From contig PABK01000021.1 in NCBI GenBank assembly GCA_002699145.1, positions 53,403 to 117,402 on the forward strand: a stretch of 64,000 nucleotides of DNA, written 5' to 3'. The notes beneath the pieces were generated by a model, which did not search any database, had not been told where the DNA came from, and saw nothing but the letters and a program-made list of their open reading frames with translations. Positions 31,906 to 41,619 of the stretch are shown here, piece by piece. Within the stretch, counting starts at the first letter, position 1; every line of letters begins with the position of its first letter. The stretch comes from Halioglobus sp. GTDB taxonomy: Bacteria > Pseudomonadota > Gammaproteobacteria > Pseudomonadales > Halieaceae. A program made the position numbers and the translations under genes.

Positions 31906-33123
31906 ATGCACCAGGCGCACACACGCCGCCTCCTGGTCCTGCTGCTGGCGTTGTGCCTGTGGCCCGGGACGGCCAGCGCGGCGCAGGCCGCACGCTTCGG
32001 CGTCCTGTACAGCGTGCAGCTGGATCCCCAGCGGCAGGCGGCGAACGTGGAGATGCGCCTGACCCACAACGCCGGGCTGGTCAGCGAACTGGACCTGGCG
32101 ATCGACCCGTTGCGCCACAGCGAGTTCAGCGCTTCGGGCATCCTGGTGCGACAGGGCGACCGCCTGCTGTGGACGCCGCCCGCGACAGACGCCTGGCTGC
32201 GCCTGCGCGTCGCACTGACCAGCAGCCGCGACAACGGCCGCCACGACGGCCTGGTGACGCCCGACTGGGCCCTGTTCCGCGCCGACGACCTGGTGCCCCC
32301 GTTCCGTTCCCGCTTTGCCCGCCACAGCGCCGCGGCGGCGCAGTTGCAGTTCGACCTGCCCGAGGGCTGGTCCGTGGTGACCCGCTACCCGCGTGACGAC
32401 AGCGGCCGCTTCCAGGTGGACGACCCGCAACGACGCTTCGACCGCCCCACCGGCTGGCTGGTCATGGGCAAGCTCGGTGTTCGCCGCGACACCATCGGCG
32501 AGACGCAGGTGGCCGTCGCCGCACCCCGGGGACAGGGTGTGCGCTACCTCGATATCCTGGCCTTCCTGCGCGTCACACTGCCGCACCTGCAGGCGATTTT
32601 TCCGCACTTCCCCGCGCGCCTGCTGCTGGTCAGCGCCGGGGACCCGATGTGGCGCGGCGCCCTGTCCGCGCCGGATTCACTCTACGTGCACAGCGACAGG
32701 CCCATGATCAGCGGCAATGGCACCAGCACCTACCTGCATGAGTTAGTCCATGTGGCCATGAGCGCCCGCGCCGGCCCCGGGGCCGACGGCATCGTGGAAG
32801 GCCTGGCGGAATACTACTCGCTGGAAATTCTGCGTCGCGCGGACGCCATCAGCCCGCAGCGGTACGACAAGGCCCTGCGCGAACTGGCGCGCTGGGGTGA
32901 GGAGGCGGGCAGTATCGAGGTGGACCGCGCCAGCGGCGCGGTCACCGCGAAAGCGGTGGGGCTGCTGCGGCAGATCGATGGCGCGATTCGCGCCGGTAGT
33001 GGCGGCCAGCGCAGCCTCGACGACGTGGCCAGGGCCCTGGCCGCCGGGGAGGGCCCAATTACGCTGGAGCGTTTCCACGCACTGGTAGAGCAGTTCGGCG
33101 CGACGCCGCCCGCGGGCGAGTAA
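31906..33123 (+). CDS. Exported HELVH zinc metalloprotease-like protein
   Basis: A 405-residue protein with a signal peptide (hydrophobic LLVLLLALCLW, cleavage after ASA). The N-terminal 200 residues are beta-rich. In the second half LHELVHVAM gives an HExxH zinc motif, with the third ligand probably the Glu of GLAEYYS about 20 residues further, the gluzincin layout of M1/M61-like peptidases. It is shorter than M61 glycyl aminopeptidases and has no PDZ domain. AGGGGA precedes the ATG. It stands alone between the catabolic cluster and the GGDEF-EAL gene. Substrate unknown. Confidence 0.7.
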   Translation: MHQAHTRRLLVLLLALCLWPGTASAAQAARFGVLYSVQLDPQRQAANVEMRLTHNAGLVSELDLAIDPLRHSEFSASGILVRQGDRLLWTPPATDAWLRLRVALTSSRDNGRHDGLVTPDWALFRADDLVPPFRSRFARHSAAAAQLQFDLPEGWSVVTRYPRDDSGRFQVDDPQRRFDRPTGWLVMGKLGVRRDTIGETQVAVAAPRGQGVRYLDILAFLRVTLPHLQAIFPHFPARLLLVSAGDPMWRGALSAPDSLYVHSDRPMISGNGTSTYLHELVHVAMSARAGPGADGIVEGLAEYYSLEILRRADAISPQRYDKALRELARWGEEAGSIEVDRASGAVTAKAVGLLRQIDGAIRAGSGGQRSLDDVARALAAGEGPITLERFHALVEQFGATPPAGE

Positions 33124-33327
33124 CCCGCCGCCGGCCGCCGCAAACAGCGTCGCAACGCGCGGGGCGCCGCAATTCTATAAAAACTCGCCTTATCGCCAAT
33201 TAAGAATACTAGTAGCCGCAAACATCTGGCACTATTACCACCTGAGCGGCCGGCCGGTTTGCCGGCGTCGCTATCAGCTTGAATACGCAAATAATAAGAC
33301 GATAACGCTTTATCTCAGGAGTTAGTT

Positions 33328-36114
33328 TTGGTCGATGTCCTCCTGGTCACGATTTCCCTGCTGCTTGTCGGAGGCGCCACGCTTGCCGCGTTGAGCGTGT
33401 TCACCTGGCGGCATTCCGAATTGCCGATCAACCCGCTGTCGGTCCTGCTGGCCGCGGCGGCGCTGTGGGTACTGTCGGCTGCCGCGGAACACCTCTCGCC
33501 CACCATCGAGGGAAAGATGCTCGCCACCAGCGTGCAGTTTCTGGGCATCCTGGCGCTGCCCAGCGCCTCCGTCGTCACCGTGTTGACCTACATCGGCTGG
33601 CGGCACTGGATACAGCCGTTCCTGCGTTTCGCCATTCCCTGCGCTATCACGTGTTGGGCGCTGGTCATCACCAACGACCTGCACCACGTCATCTGGTCCA
33701 GTATCGAGCTGCAATCCACAGGCGAGATCGCGCTGCTCGACCTGGTCTACGGCCCGGGCTTCTGGCTGATCGGCCTGCTCAGCCACGGCCAGCTGGTGCT
33801 GGCGGCCCTGCTGTACTTCACGCAAAGCTGGAAACACGACTGGCTGGAGCGCCTGCTGGTGCTGCTGGGATTCTCCGCGCCCTGGCTGGCGAACCTGGTC
33901 TACCTGACCGGCCACAGCCCGGTGCAGAACTTCGATATCACGCCGTTCGGCCTGATCGTCACCGGGATCTGCTTCACCCTGTCTTTCCGCACCGTCGGCA
34001 ACATTTTCTTCACGGTGAAGGTGGCGAACCGCGAGATCGTGGAATCCATCCGGGATCCGATCCTCGCGGTCAGCGACGGCCAGCGACTCGTCTCCGCGAA
34101 CGAGAGCGCGCGCGCCATACTGGCGCCCTACCCGCTGCCCGCGCCGGTGGAACTCGTACTGGCCGGCCAGCCCGAACTGTTGCGCCACGTGCAATACGCC
34201 ACGCTGCGCGAGAATACCGATATCGCGTTGGTGGTGGACGGCGGCACGCGTATCTTCGACATCCGCTCCATGCAATGTTCCACCGAACAGGGCAACCAGG
34301 ACGTCACCGTTTTCATCCTGCGCGATGTCACCAGCGAACGCGCGTTCGAAAACGAACTGAACCGCAAACGGCACCAACTGCGCCAGATTATCGACCTCAT
34401 CCCCTACCCGATCTACGCGCGCGACAACCTCGGTCGCTATCTCTTCGTCAACGAGGCCTGCGCCACCGCCTACGACCTAGGCGCGGACGAAATCGTCGGC
34501 TGCAAGCTTGAACAGCTGCACACCTCAAAGGGCGAGGTCGAAGTTATCAACCGCAGCGACCAGGCGGTGATCGACACAGGTGCTCCCTGCACCACGGAAG
34601 ACGAGTTCACCACCGAAGACGGCGAAGTGTTGCGTTTCAAGACGACCAAGCTGCCCTTCCAGTACGACGAGAGTTCACAACTGGGCGTGGTCGCCGTGTC
34701 AGTTGACGTCACGCGGGAACGCGAGCGAGAAAAGATGCTGCAGCACATGGCGTCAACGGACCCGCTCACCGACCTGCCCAACCGCCGCTTCTTCCACGAG
34801 TTGCTGAGCAAGGCCCTGGCCCGGGCGACACGCGGCGGCTACACGGCGGCGCTGCTGTCCCTGGACCTCGATCGGTTCAAGATGGTCAATGACAGCTACG
34901 GCCACCCCACCGGAGACGAGTTACTGCGCCAGGTCGCGCAGCGGCTGCTGAAGAACGTGCGTTTCAGCGACAGCCTGGCCAGCGGCCGCGCCGAACGCGA
35001 CCTGGTCGCGGTCTCCCGGCTCGGCGGCGACGAGTTCATGGTGTTGCTGCCGGAGATTTCCGCGCCGCGCGATGCGGCACTGGTGGCCAGGCGAATCATC
35101 GATGCGCTGATGGAGCCGTTTTTCGTCGGCTCCAACAGGTTGCAACTGGGTACGAGTATCGGCATCGCGACCTGTCCCGAGGACGGCGTTACCGCCGATG
35201 CCCTGATTCGCCGCAGCGACCAGGCGCTGTCCAATGCGAAGAGCAACCGGCGCGGCAGTTTCGAATTCTTCAACGCCGAACTGAGCGCCACCGAGGAGCG
35301 GCAGCACGCGCTGGAGCAGGCTCTGCGACGGGCGCTGGACAGGCGGGAGTTCGTCGTTCACTACCAGCCAATTTTCGAAACCGGCAGCCGCAAGTTGAGC
35401 GGTGCGGAGGCCCTGCTGCGCTGGCACAGCGCCGAGCTGGGCGAGGTGTCGCCGGAAGAGTTCATACCCGTGGCCGAGGAGTCGGGACTGATCGTGAAGA
35501 TCGGCGGCATCGTGTTCCGTATGGTCTGCCAGCAGATCGCCCAGTGGCGCGAGCGCGGGCTGGACGTCCCGAGGATTTCGGTCAACCTGTCGGCCCGGCA
35601 ACTGGTGGATCTGGAATTCCAGAACCAGATCACCAGTATCATGGCGGCCACCGGCGTGACCGGGGCGGATTTCGATTTCGAGCTCACGGAGGGCAGCATG
35701 CTCGCCGACAACCCGCGCGCGGAGGACACGCTGGCCTGGCTGAAGCACCAGGGCATGACACTCTCCCTCGATGATTTCGGCACCGGGTACTCGTCGTTGA
35801 GTCTGTTGCGGCGCCTGAGCTTCCAGCGGCTGAAGATTGATCGCAGCTTCGTCGCCGGCCTGGGCGAAAATTCCGATGACGACCGGCTCGTGCGCGGCGT
35901 CATCGCCCTGGCGCATCGCCTCAATGTCGAGACGATCGCGGAGGGCGTCGAGTCCGAGGGACAGCTGGCGATTCTGCGCAGCGAGAACTGCCATTACGTA
36001 CAGGGTTTTCTGCTGGCGCGCCCCCAGACCGCCCAAATGTTCAGCGGGCTACTGCAAGCCGCACCGGTGCTCGCCCTGCACAGGGGGGCGAAAGCGCTCG
36101 CGCTGCGCGACTGA
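33328..36114 (+). CDS. 7TM sensor - PAS - GGDEF - EAL cyclic-di-GMP enzyme
   Basis: A 928-residue multi-domain protein. Residues 1-230 have about seven membrane segments of the histidine-kinase-type 7TM sensor family, followed by two PAS-like regions (IRDPILAVSDGQRLVSANES; IIDLIPYPIYARDNLG). A GGDEF domain follows (DPLTDLPNRRF; RLGGDEFMVLLPE, intact), then an EAL domain (EALLRW; LDDFGTGYSSLSLL, intact). Both synthesis and breakdown of c-di-GMP are possible. Two extra residues separate the Asp of the I-site region from GGDEF, so product inhibition may be absent. The start is TTG 33328 with CAGGAG 6 nt upstream. Confidence 0.88.
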   Translation: MVDVLLVTISLLLVGGATLAALSVFTWRHSELPINPLSVLLAAAALWVLSAAAEHLSPTIEGKMLATSVQFLGILALPSASVVTVLTYIGWRHWIQPFLRFAIPCAITCWALVITNDLHHVIWSSIELQSTGEIALLDLVYGPGFWLIGLLSHGQLVLAALLYFTQSWKHDWLERLLVLLGFSAPWLANLVYLTGHSPVQNFDITPFGLIVTGICFTLSFRTVGNIFFTVKVANREIVESIRDPILAVSDGQRLVSANESARAILAPYPLPAPVELVLAGQPELLRHVQYATLRENTDIALVVDGGTRIFDIRSMQCSTEQGNQDVTVFILRDVTSERAFENELNRKRHQLRQIIDLIPYPIYARDNLGRYLFVNEACATAYDLGADEIVGCKLEQLHTSKGEVEVINRSDQAVIDTGAPCTTEDEFTTEDGEVLRFKTTKLPFQYDESSQLGVVAVSVDVTREREREKMLQHMASTDPLTDLPNRRFFHELLSKALARATRGGYTAALLSLDLDRFKMVNDSYGHPTGDELLRQVAQRLLKNVRFSDSLASGRAERDLVAVSRLGGDEFMVLLPEISAPRDAALVARRIIDALMEPFFVGSNRLQLGTSIGIATCPEDGVTADALIRRSDQALSNAKSNRRGSFEFFNAELSATEERQHALEQALRRALDRREFVVHYQPIFETGSRKLSGAEALLRWHSAELGEVSPEEFIPVAEESGLIVKIGGIVFRMVCQQIAQWRERGLDVPRISVNLSARQLVDLEFQNQITSIMAATGVTGADFDFELTEGSMLADNPRAEDTLAWLKHQGMTLSLDDFGTGYSSLSLLRRLSFQRLKIDRSFVAGLGENSDDDRLVRGVIALAHRLNVETIAEGVESEGQLAILRSENCHYVQGFLLARPQTAQMFSGLLQAAPVLALHRGAKALALRD

Positions 36115-36137
36115 AGCTGTCGGGCGCGAGCTGCTCT

Positions 36138-36719
36138 TCAGTCGATGAGCGCCTTTGCCTCCGCGGCGATCATGCGCAGGGTCTCTTCGCTGTGGGGACC
36201 ACGGCCCAGCACCCGGATCGCCAGCGACAGCGCGAGCAGGGCGGCCGCTTTCGCCGCGGCGTCGATATCGTCGCGAATCAGGCCACGCGCCTGCCCCACC
36301 TCGATACTGCGGCGGAAAAAACCTTCCATCTCTCGCAGGCCATTCGCGACGATCTCATTGACCTGCTCGTTCTGCGTGGCGCATTCCGACACCGTGTTGA
36401 AGAGGAAGCATCCTTTCCTGTCCGTGTCATCCAGCGTCTTGGCGACGACACGATCGAAAAACTCACAGATTGCGCGGCGGGGATCGTCCAGCGCCTCCAA
36501 ATCCGCCAGCAACGCCTTGCGCCGGTCGCGGTCGTACTTGGCCAGGGCCTGAACGAACAGCGACTGTTTGCCGCCAAAGGCGTTGTACAGGCTGCCGCGG
36601 TTGACCCCGGTCTGCTCGATCAGTTCGGCCATCGAGGCCGAGTCGAAGCCCCGGCTCCAGAACACCTGCACCGCCTTTTCCAGGGCGGCCTCCTCGTCGA
36701 AGGATTTTCCCCAGGGCAT
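36138..36719 (-). CDS. TetR-family repressor of the RND efflux operon
   Basis: A 193-residue TetR protein with the HTH in MAELIEQTGVNRGSLYNAF and a C-terminal domain with KGCFLFNTVSECA, typical of the AcrR/NemR-like subgroup that responds to drugs or electrophiles. It is divergent from the adaptor-pump pair, with CAATTG-centred palindromes in the 399-bp gap upstream of both genes. It therefore probably represses both itself and the pump. Confidence 0.85.
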   Translation of the reverse strand: MPWGKSFDEEAALEKAVQVFWSRGFDSASMAELIEQTGVNRGSLYNAFGGKQSLFVQALAKYDRDRRKALLADLEALDDPRRAICEFFDRVVAKTLDDTDRKGCFLFNTVSECATQNEQVNEIVANGLREMEGFFRRSIEVGQARGLIRDDIDAAAKAAALLALSLAIRVLGRGPHSEETLRMIAAEAKALID

Positions 36720-37118
36720 ACGTGTCGCTCCTCAGGATTGCCTGCGGCCACCCTAACATGTTTAGACCAATTGTCACAAATAGTTCAAACAAGTCAGGGA
36801 ACACAGGTCGCCTCCCTGTAGTCTACTCATGTACCAGCATACAAAAGCGCCCCCTGTATATTCTCTTATAGGCATATAGCCAAATGTTATCAATAGTCGC
36901 TTGCCCCTTTCGTGGCACCCGCGCTAGTATATACCAATTGGTACAAACCGGCCGGCGCCACCCATGCCTCTGCTGACCTGCCTGGCTTTGCTCGGGCTCT
37001 TCGCGCGCCACACTCGACCGGGACCACCTGGGCACCATCCGCCAGACCGCAAGTATCGCCCCGCACACGGGCGAGGCAGCGACGACAGCCGAAAACCATC
37101 AACCCGGGAGCAGTGACC
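36720..37118. promoter_or_regulatory. Divergent TetR / RND promoter region with two operators
   Basis: The perfect palindrome TACCAATTGGTA (36932-36943) lies directly after a promoter TTGCCC (36901-36906), 18-nt spacer, TAGTAT (36925-36930) reading towards the pump. A related site, GACCAATTGTCA, at 36765-36776 is 46 bp upstream of the repressor start. No gene is visible in this stretch; the pump mRNA would have a leader of about 170 nt. Confidence 0.65.
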
Positions 37119-38309
37119 GTGAAGATCCGCCATTCCACCCACGCAGCCACCCTGACCGCAGCCGTGCTCATGCTCGGACTGGGCTTCATGCTCGCCGCAC
37201 AGTTCAAGGCGACCACAGCCGTGGCGGCTGGCGAGGCCGCCCCCGGCGGCCAAATGGTGATGGTGGCCAACCCCACGGTGAAGCGTCTCGTCGACTGGGA
37301 CGAGTACAGCGGTCGTTTCGCCGCCGTCGAGGACGTGGAGATCCGCGCCCGCGTCTCTGGCTATCTCACCGAGGTCGGCTTCACCGATGGCCAGATCGTC
37401 GAGGCCGGCACCGTATTGTTCCGTATCGACCCGCGCCCGTTCGCGGCCGAGCTGGCCGCGGCCAGGGCCACCCTGGCGGCGGCGGACGCCGCGTACCGCT
37501 ACGCCAGTGCGGAAGCGCAGCGTGGCAAACAGCTGGTGGCCCAGCGCGCCCTGAGCAGTGAAGAGGGAGAACGGCGCCTGCGCGAAATGGAGCAGGCCGA
37601 GGCCAACCGGACGGCGGCGAAAGCGCGCGTGGAACAGGCGGAACTGAATCTCGAGTTCACCGAGATACGCGCACCCATCACCGGCCGTGTGTCGGACAAT
37701 TTCGTCAGTGTCGGCAACCTCATCGTCGGCGGCGCCACCGGCGGCACCCTGCTGACCACGCTGGTTTCCCAGGACCCGATCTACTTCGAGTTCACCGCGA
37801 GCGAAGCGGACTACCTGAAGTATCGCCGCCTGGAACAGCTGGGCAAGCGCGAGAGCGGACGCGATACGCACCACCCTGTGCGCGTGAAGCTCATGGACGA
37901 GGATACCTTCGGGCACAACGGCTACTTGTCGTTCGTCGACAACCGCCTGGACCACGCCACCGGCACCATGCGCGGGCGCGCCACGCTGGCCAACCCCAAC
38001 GGTATTTTCGCCCCCGGCATGTTCGGCCGCCTGCAACTGCTTGGCTCCGGCGAGTACGACGCCGTGCTGATACCCGACAGCGCCGTGCAGACCGACCAGG
38101 CGCAGAAGTTCGTCTGGGTGGCCACGGCCGGGGATACCGCCGAGCGCCGCGCGGTGACACTCGGCCCGCTGGTGGACGGCGCACGTATCGTGCGCGAGGG
38201 CCTGGACAGGCTGGACCGGGTCATCGTCAGCGGCACACAGTTCGTGCGTGAGGGCACACCCATCGTTGCGCTGCCCGCTGAAGCCCGCGACCAGCTCACA
38301 CTTCGCTGA
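37119..38309 (+). CDS. RND efflux periplasmic adaptor (MexE/AcrA type)
   Basis: A 396-residue membrane-fusion protein with an N-terminal hydrophobic segment (TAAVLMLGLGFMLAA) and no lipobox Cys. The lipoyl/barrel-sandwich part (VEIRARVSGYLTEVGFTDGQ), the alpha-hairpin with coiled coil (about 95-160), and the beta-barrel (FVSVGNLIVGG, ASEADYLKYRRL) follow in order. GTG 37119 is 8 nt after GGGAG; GTG 37113 is too close. It links the inner-membrane pump encoded 26 bp downstream to an outer-membrane channel not present here. Confidence 0.88.
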   Translation: MKIRHSTHAATLTAAVLMLGLGFMLAAQFKATTAVAAGEAAPGGQMVMVANPTVKRLVDWDEYSGRFAAVEDVEIRARVSGYLTEVGFTDGQIVEAGTVLFRIDPRPFAAELAAARATLAAADAAYRYASAEAQRGKQLVAQRALSSEEGERRLREMEQAEANRTAAKARVEQAELNLEFTEIRAPITGRVSDNFVSVGNLIVGGATGGTLLTTLVSQDPIYFEFTASEADYLKYRRLEQLGKRESGRDTHHPVRVKLMDEDTFGHNGYLSFVDNRLDHATGTMRGRATLANPNGIFAPGMFGRLQLLGSGEYDAVLIPDSAVQTDQAQKFVWVATAGDTAERRAVTLGPLVDGARIVREGLDRLDRVIVSGTQFVREGTPIVALPAEARDQLTLR

Positions 38310-38335
38310 AGCAGGCGACCACCGGGAGACACACA

Positions 38336-41300
38336 ATGCGTTTCGCCCATTTTTTTATCAGCAGGCCGATATTTGCCAGCGTGATCTGGGTGCTGGTCAT
38401 GCTGGTGGGCGCCATCGCCTACCAGTCCCTGCCGGTCAGCCAGTTCCCGGAAATCGCACCGCCGACCATTCAGGTCAGCGCCACCTACCCCGGCGCCTCC
38501 GCCGAGACCATCAGCGACACCGTGGCCGCCACCATCGAGGAGGAGATCAATGGTGTCGAAGGCATGCTCTACATCAGCTCGCAATCGACCTCCGCGGGCA
38601 CCATGCAGACGACCGTGACCTTCGAACCGGGCACGGACCTCGACATCGCGCAGGTGCTGGTGCAAAACCGCGTGGCGCTGGCCGAGCCGCGCCTGCCCGA
38701 ACCCGTGCGGCGCCTGGGCATCTCGACGATCAAATCCAACCCCGACGCCTTGATGGTGGTGCACCTGTACTCGCCCGACGCGAGCCGGGACCAGCTCTAC
38801 ATCTCCAACCATGTCCGCCTGCAAATGCGCGACCAGCTACAGCGCCTGCGCGGTGTCGGCCAGATCCAGGCCTTCGGCTTCCGTGAGTACTCCATGCGCA
38901 TCTGGATAGATCCCGAGCGCGCGGCGTTCCTGGGGCTCACCGGCCCGGATATCGTCAATGCCCTGCGCAGCAACAACGTGGAGGTCACCAGCGGCGTACT
39001 GGATGCGCCACCTGCCCGGCAACAGGGCGCTTTCCAGGTGAGCGTGCAGACCGACGGCCGCTTTACCAGCCCGGGAGAATTCGAGGACATCGTCGTCAAG
39101 ACAGGTACGGAGGGGCGCCAGGTCCGGCTGCGCGACGTGGCCCGGGTGGAACTGGGCTCGCGCGACTACAACACCAACGCCAGGCTCAACCAGTTTCCCG
39201 CGGTGGCCCTGCTGATCAATCAACAGCCGGGATCCAATGCACTGGAAACCGCCGAGCGTGTGCTCTCGACCGTGGAAGCGATGGCCGAGGACTTTCCCCA
39301 GGGGCTGTCCTACCGCGTCATCTACAATCCCACGGAATTCGTCGCCGAATCCATTGCCGCCGTGGAAAACACTATCTTCGAGGCCATCCTCCTCGTCTCG
39401 CTGGTGGTCTTCGTCTTCCTGCAAAGCCTGCGCGCCTCGCTCATTCCCATACTCGCCATACCCATTTCACTGGTGGGGACCTTCGCCGTGATGCAGGTGT
39501 TCGGTTTCTCACTGAACAACCTGTCCCTGTTTGGCCTGGTGCTGGCCATTGGCATCGTCGTGGATGACGCGATCGTCGTGGTGGAAAACGTCGAGCGAAA
39601 GATACAGGACGGCCTGGCACCGGTGGCGGCCGCACACGCCACCATGGACGAGGTCGGCGGCGCGCTGGTCTCCATCGCGCTGGTACTGCTGGCGGTGTTC
39701 ATACCCACTGCCTTCCTCGAGGGAATTTCCGGCGAGTTCTACCGGCAGTTCGCCATCACCATCGCCTCGGCCACGGTGATATCGGCGCTGGTGTCGCTGA
39801 CGCTCTCCCCCGCCCTCGCCGCGTTGCTGCTCAGGTCCCATGACGCCGCGGCGCAGGCGGGTGTCTGGCAGCGCCTGACTGCCGCCCCGTTTCGGCGCTT
39901 CAATGCGGCATTCGACGCCACCGCTCGCGGCTACGCGGGCCTGGTGCGCAAACTCGCGCGCCTGTCCGTACTACTGCTCCTGGTCTACGCAGGCCTGCTC
40001 GCCCTCACCGGCCTCCAGGTCAGCCAGGTGGCGCGCGGATTTGTGCCCGCTGTCGACCAGAACTACCTGATCACCGTCGTGCAACTGCCGCCAGGGGCAT
40101 CCCTGTCGCGCACCGAGGACGTGCTGCAGCGGGTCATCAGCGACGGCCTGGCGCACGAACATGTCGAGAACGCCGCAGCTTTCGCCGGTTTCAACGGCGC
40201 CACGCGCACCACGGCCTCGAACGCGGCCACGGTGTTTTTCACCCTGTCGGAGAACGGCCCGCGCGTAGCGCAGGGCTATGACCGGGCCCGTATTCTCTCC
40301 GACCTCAGGAAGACCTTTGGCGCCTACCTGGAGGCGAAGATCAAGGTGATTCCGCCGCCGCCCATCCGTGGTATAGGCAATGCCGGCGGCTTCAAGGGTT
40401 ACGTGGAGGACCGCGCCGGCTACGGCTACGACAAACTGGCAGAACAAACAAAGCAACTGGCTGATGCCGCGGAGGGCCTGGCGCCGATCACCGAGGCCTT
40501 CACCACGTTCAACACCCGGACGCCGCAACTGTTCACGGACATCGACAGGGTCAAGGCCGAACAACTGGGCGTGGCAGTCGAGGACGTATTCTCGACGCTG
40601 GAGGTCTACCTGGGCTCGGAGTATGTCAACGACTTCAGCGCCTTCGGTCGCACTTTCCGGGTGACAGCGCAGGCCGAGGACGAATACCGGAATTCCGCTG
40701 CCGATATCGCACGCTTGCGTACGCGCAACAAGACCGGGGAGATGGTGCCCATCGGCACGGTCGCGACCTTTGCCGACACCACCGGGCCTGACCGCGTCGC
40801 CCGTTACAACCTCTATCCTGCCGCCGCCATCCAGGGAGATATCGCCCAGGGATTTTCCACCGGAGAGGCGCTGGACAGCTTCGAAGCGCTGGCCGCGAGC
40901 CAGCTGCCAGCGGGCATGAGTTTCGAGTGGACCGACCTGGCGCTGCAGGAACGCCTCGCCTCCGGTACCGCCGTGGTGGCCTTTTCGCTCGCGGTCGTGT
41001 TCGTGTTCCTGCTGCTCGCGGCCCAGTACGAGAGCCTGGCACTGCCACTGGCCGTGATACTCATCGTTCCCATGTCACTGTCGGCTTCTCTGCTGGGAGT
41101 GATGGTGCGCGGCCTGGACATGAACATACTGGTACAGATCGGCTTTGTGGTATTGATCGGCCTGGCGGCGAAGAATGCCATCCTCATCGTAGAATTCGCG
41201 CGCCAGGCGGAGGACCGCGGACTGTCGCGCATCGACGCGGCGGTCGAGGCCGCCCGCCTGCTCCTGCGCCCCATCGTGATGACCTCCATCGCCTTCATAC

Positions 41301-41497
41301 TGGGTGTGGTGCCGCTGATGCTGGCCAGCGGCGCGGGCTACGAGATGCGGCAGTCCCTGGGCACCGCCGTTTTTTCCGGCATGCTCGGCGTGACCCTGTT
41401 CGGGCTGGTGTTCACGCCGGTGTTCTATATCGTTATCCGTGGGCTGTCACAGCGGCTGGCCGGCACCGGCCCGCTGGGGGACACCGTCGGCACCTGA
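38336..41497 (+). CDS. RND multidrug efflux permease (MexF/AcrB type)
   Basis: A 1053-residue HAE1-family pump of normal length. It has 12 membrane segments, two large periplasmic loops, the start MRFAHFFISRPIFA and LPVSQFPEIAPP, the proton-relay TM4 segment with GIVVDDAIVVVENVER (both Asp present), and the second-half GLAAKNAILIVEFAR. It exports drugs or hydrophobic compounds with proton motive force. It closely follows the MexF branch. With the adaptor upstream it forms a two-gene operon under the divergent TetR. Confidence 0.92.
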   Translation: MRFAHFFISRPIFASVIWVLVMLVGAIAYQSLPVSQFPEIAPPTIQVSATYPGASAETISDTVAATIEEEINGVEGMLYISSQSTSAGTMQTTVTFEPGTDLDIAQVLVQNRVALAEPRLPEPVRRLGISTIKSNPDALMVVHLYSPDASRDQLYISNHVRLQMRDQLQRLRGVGQIQAFGFREYSMRIWIDPERAAFLGLTGPDIVNALRSNNVEVTSGVLDAPPARQQGAFQVSVQTDGRFTSPGEFEDIVVKTGTEGRQVRLRDVARVELGSRDYNTNARLNQFPAVALLINQQPGSNALETAERVLSTVEAMAEDFPQGLSYRVIYNPTEFVAESIAAVENTIFEAILLVSLVVFVFLQSLRASLIPILAIPISLVGTFAVMQVFGFSLNNLSLFGLVLAIGIVVDDAIVVVENVERKIQDGLAPVAAAHATMDEVGGALVSIALVLLAVFIPTAFLEGISGEFYRQFAITIASATVISALVSLTLSPALAALLLRSHDAAAQAGVWQRLTAAPFRRFNAAFDATARGYAGLVRKLARLSVLLLLVYAGLLALTGLQVSQVARGFVPAVDQNYLITVVQLPPGASLSRTEDVLQRVISDGLAHEHVENAAAFAGFNGATRTTASNAATVFFTLSENGPRVAQGYDRARILSDLRKTFGAYLEAKIKVIPPPPIRGIGNAGGFKGYVEDRAGYGYDKLAEQTKQLADAAEGLAPITEAFTTFNTRTPQLFTDIDRVKAEQLGVAVEDVFSTLEVYLGSEYVNDFSAFGRTFRVTAQAEDEYRNSAADIARLRTRNKTGEMVPIGTVATFADTTGPDRVARYNLYPAAAIQGDIAQGFSTGEALDSFEALAASQLPAGMSFEWTDLALQERLASGTAVVAFSLAVVFVFLLLAAQYESLALPLAVILIVPMSLSASLLGVMVRGLDMNILVQIGFVVLIGLAAKNAILIVEFARQAEDRGLSRIDAAVEAARLLLRPIVMTSIAFILGVVPLMLASGAGYEMRQSLGTAVFSGMLGVTLFGLVFTPVFYIVIRGLSQRLAGTGPLGDTVGT

Positions 41498-41619
41498 CCG
41501 CGGGCGCACCCGATCCGCCGCCCGTTGTTGGGATCGGCGCCGCCCTGCGCTAAGATCGGGGAAACCAACCAGCTACAAAAACTACAGCGCCCTGGCCAAG
41601 GGCCAGCAGGAACGGCTGC

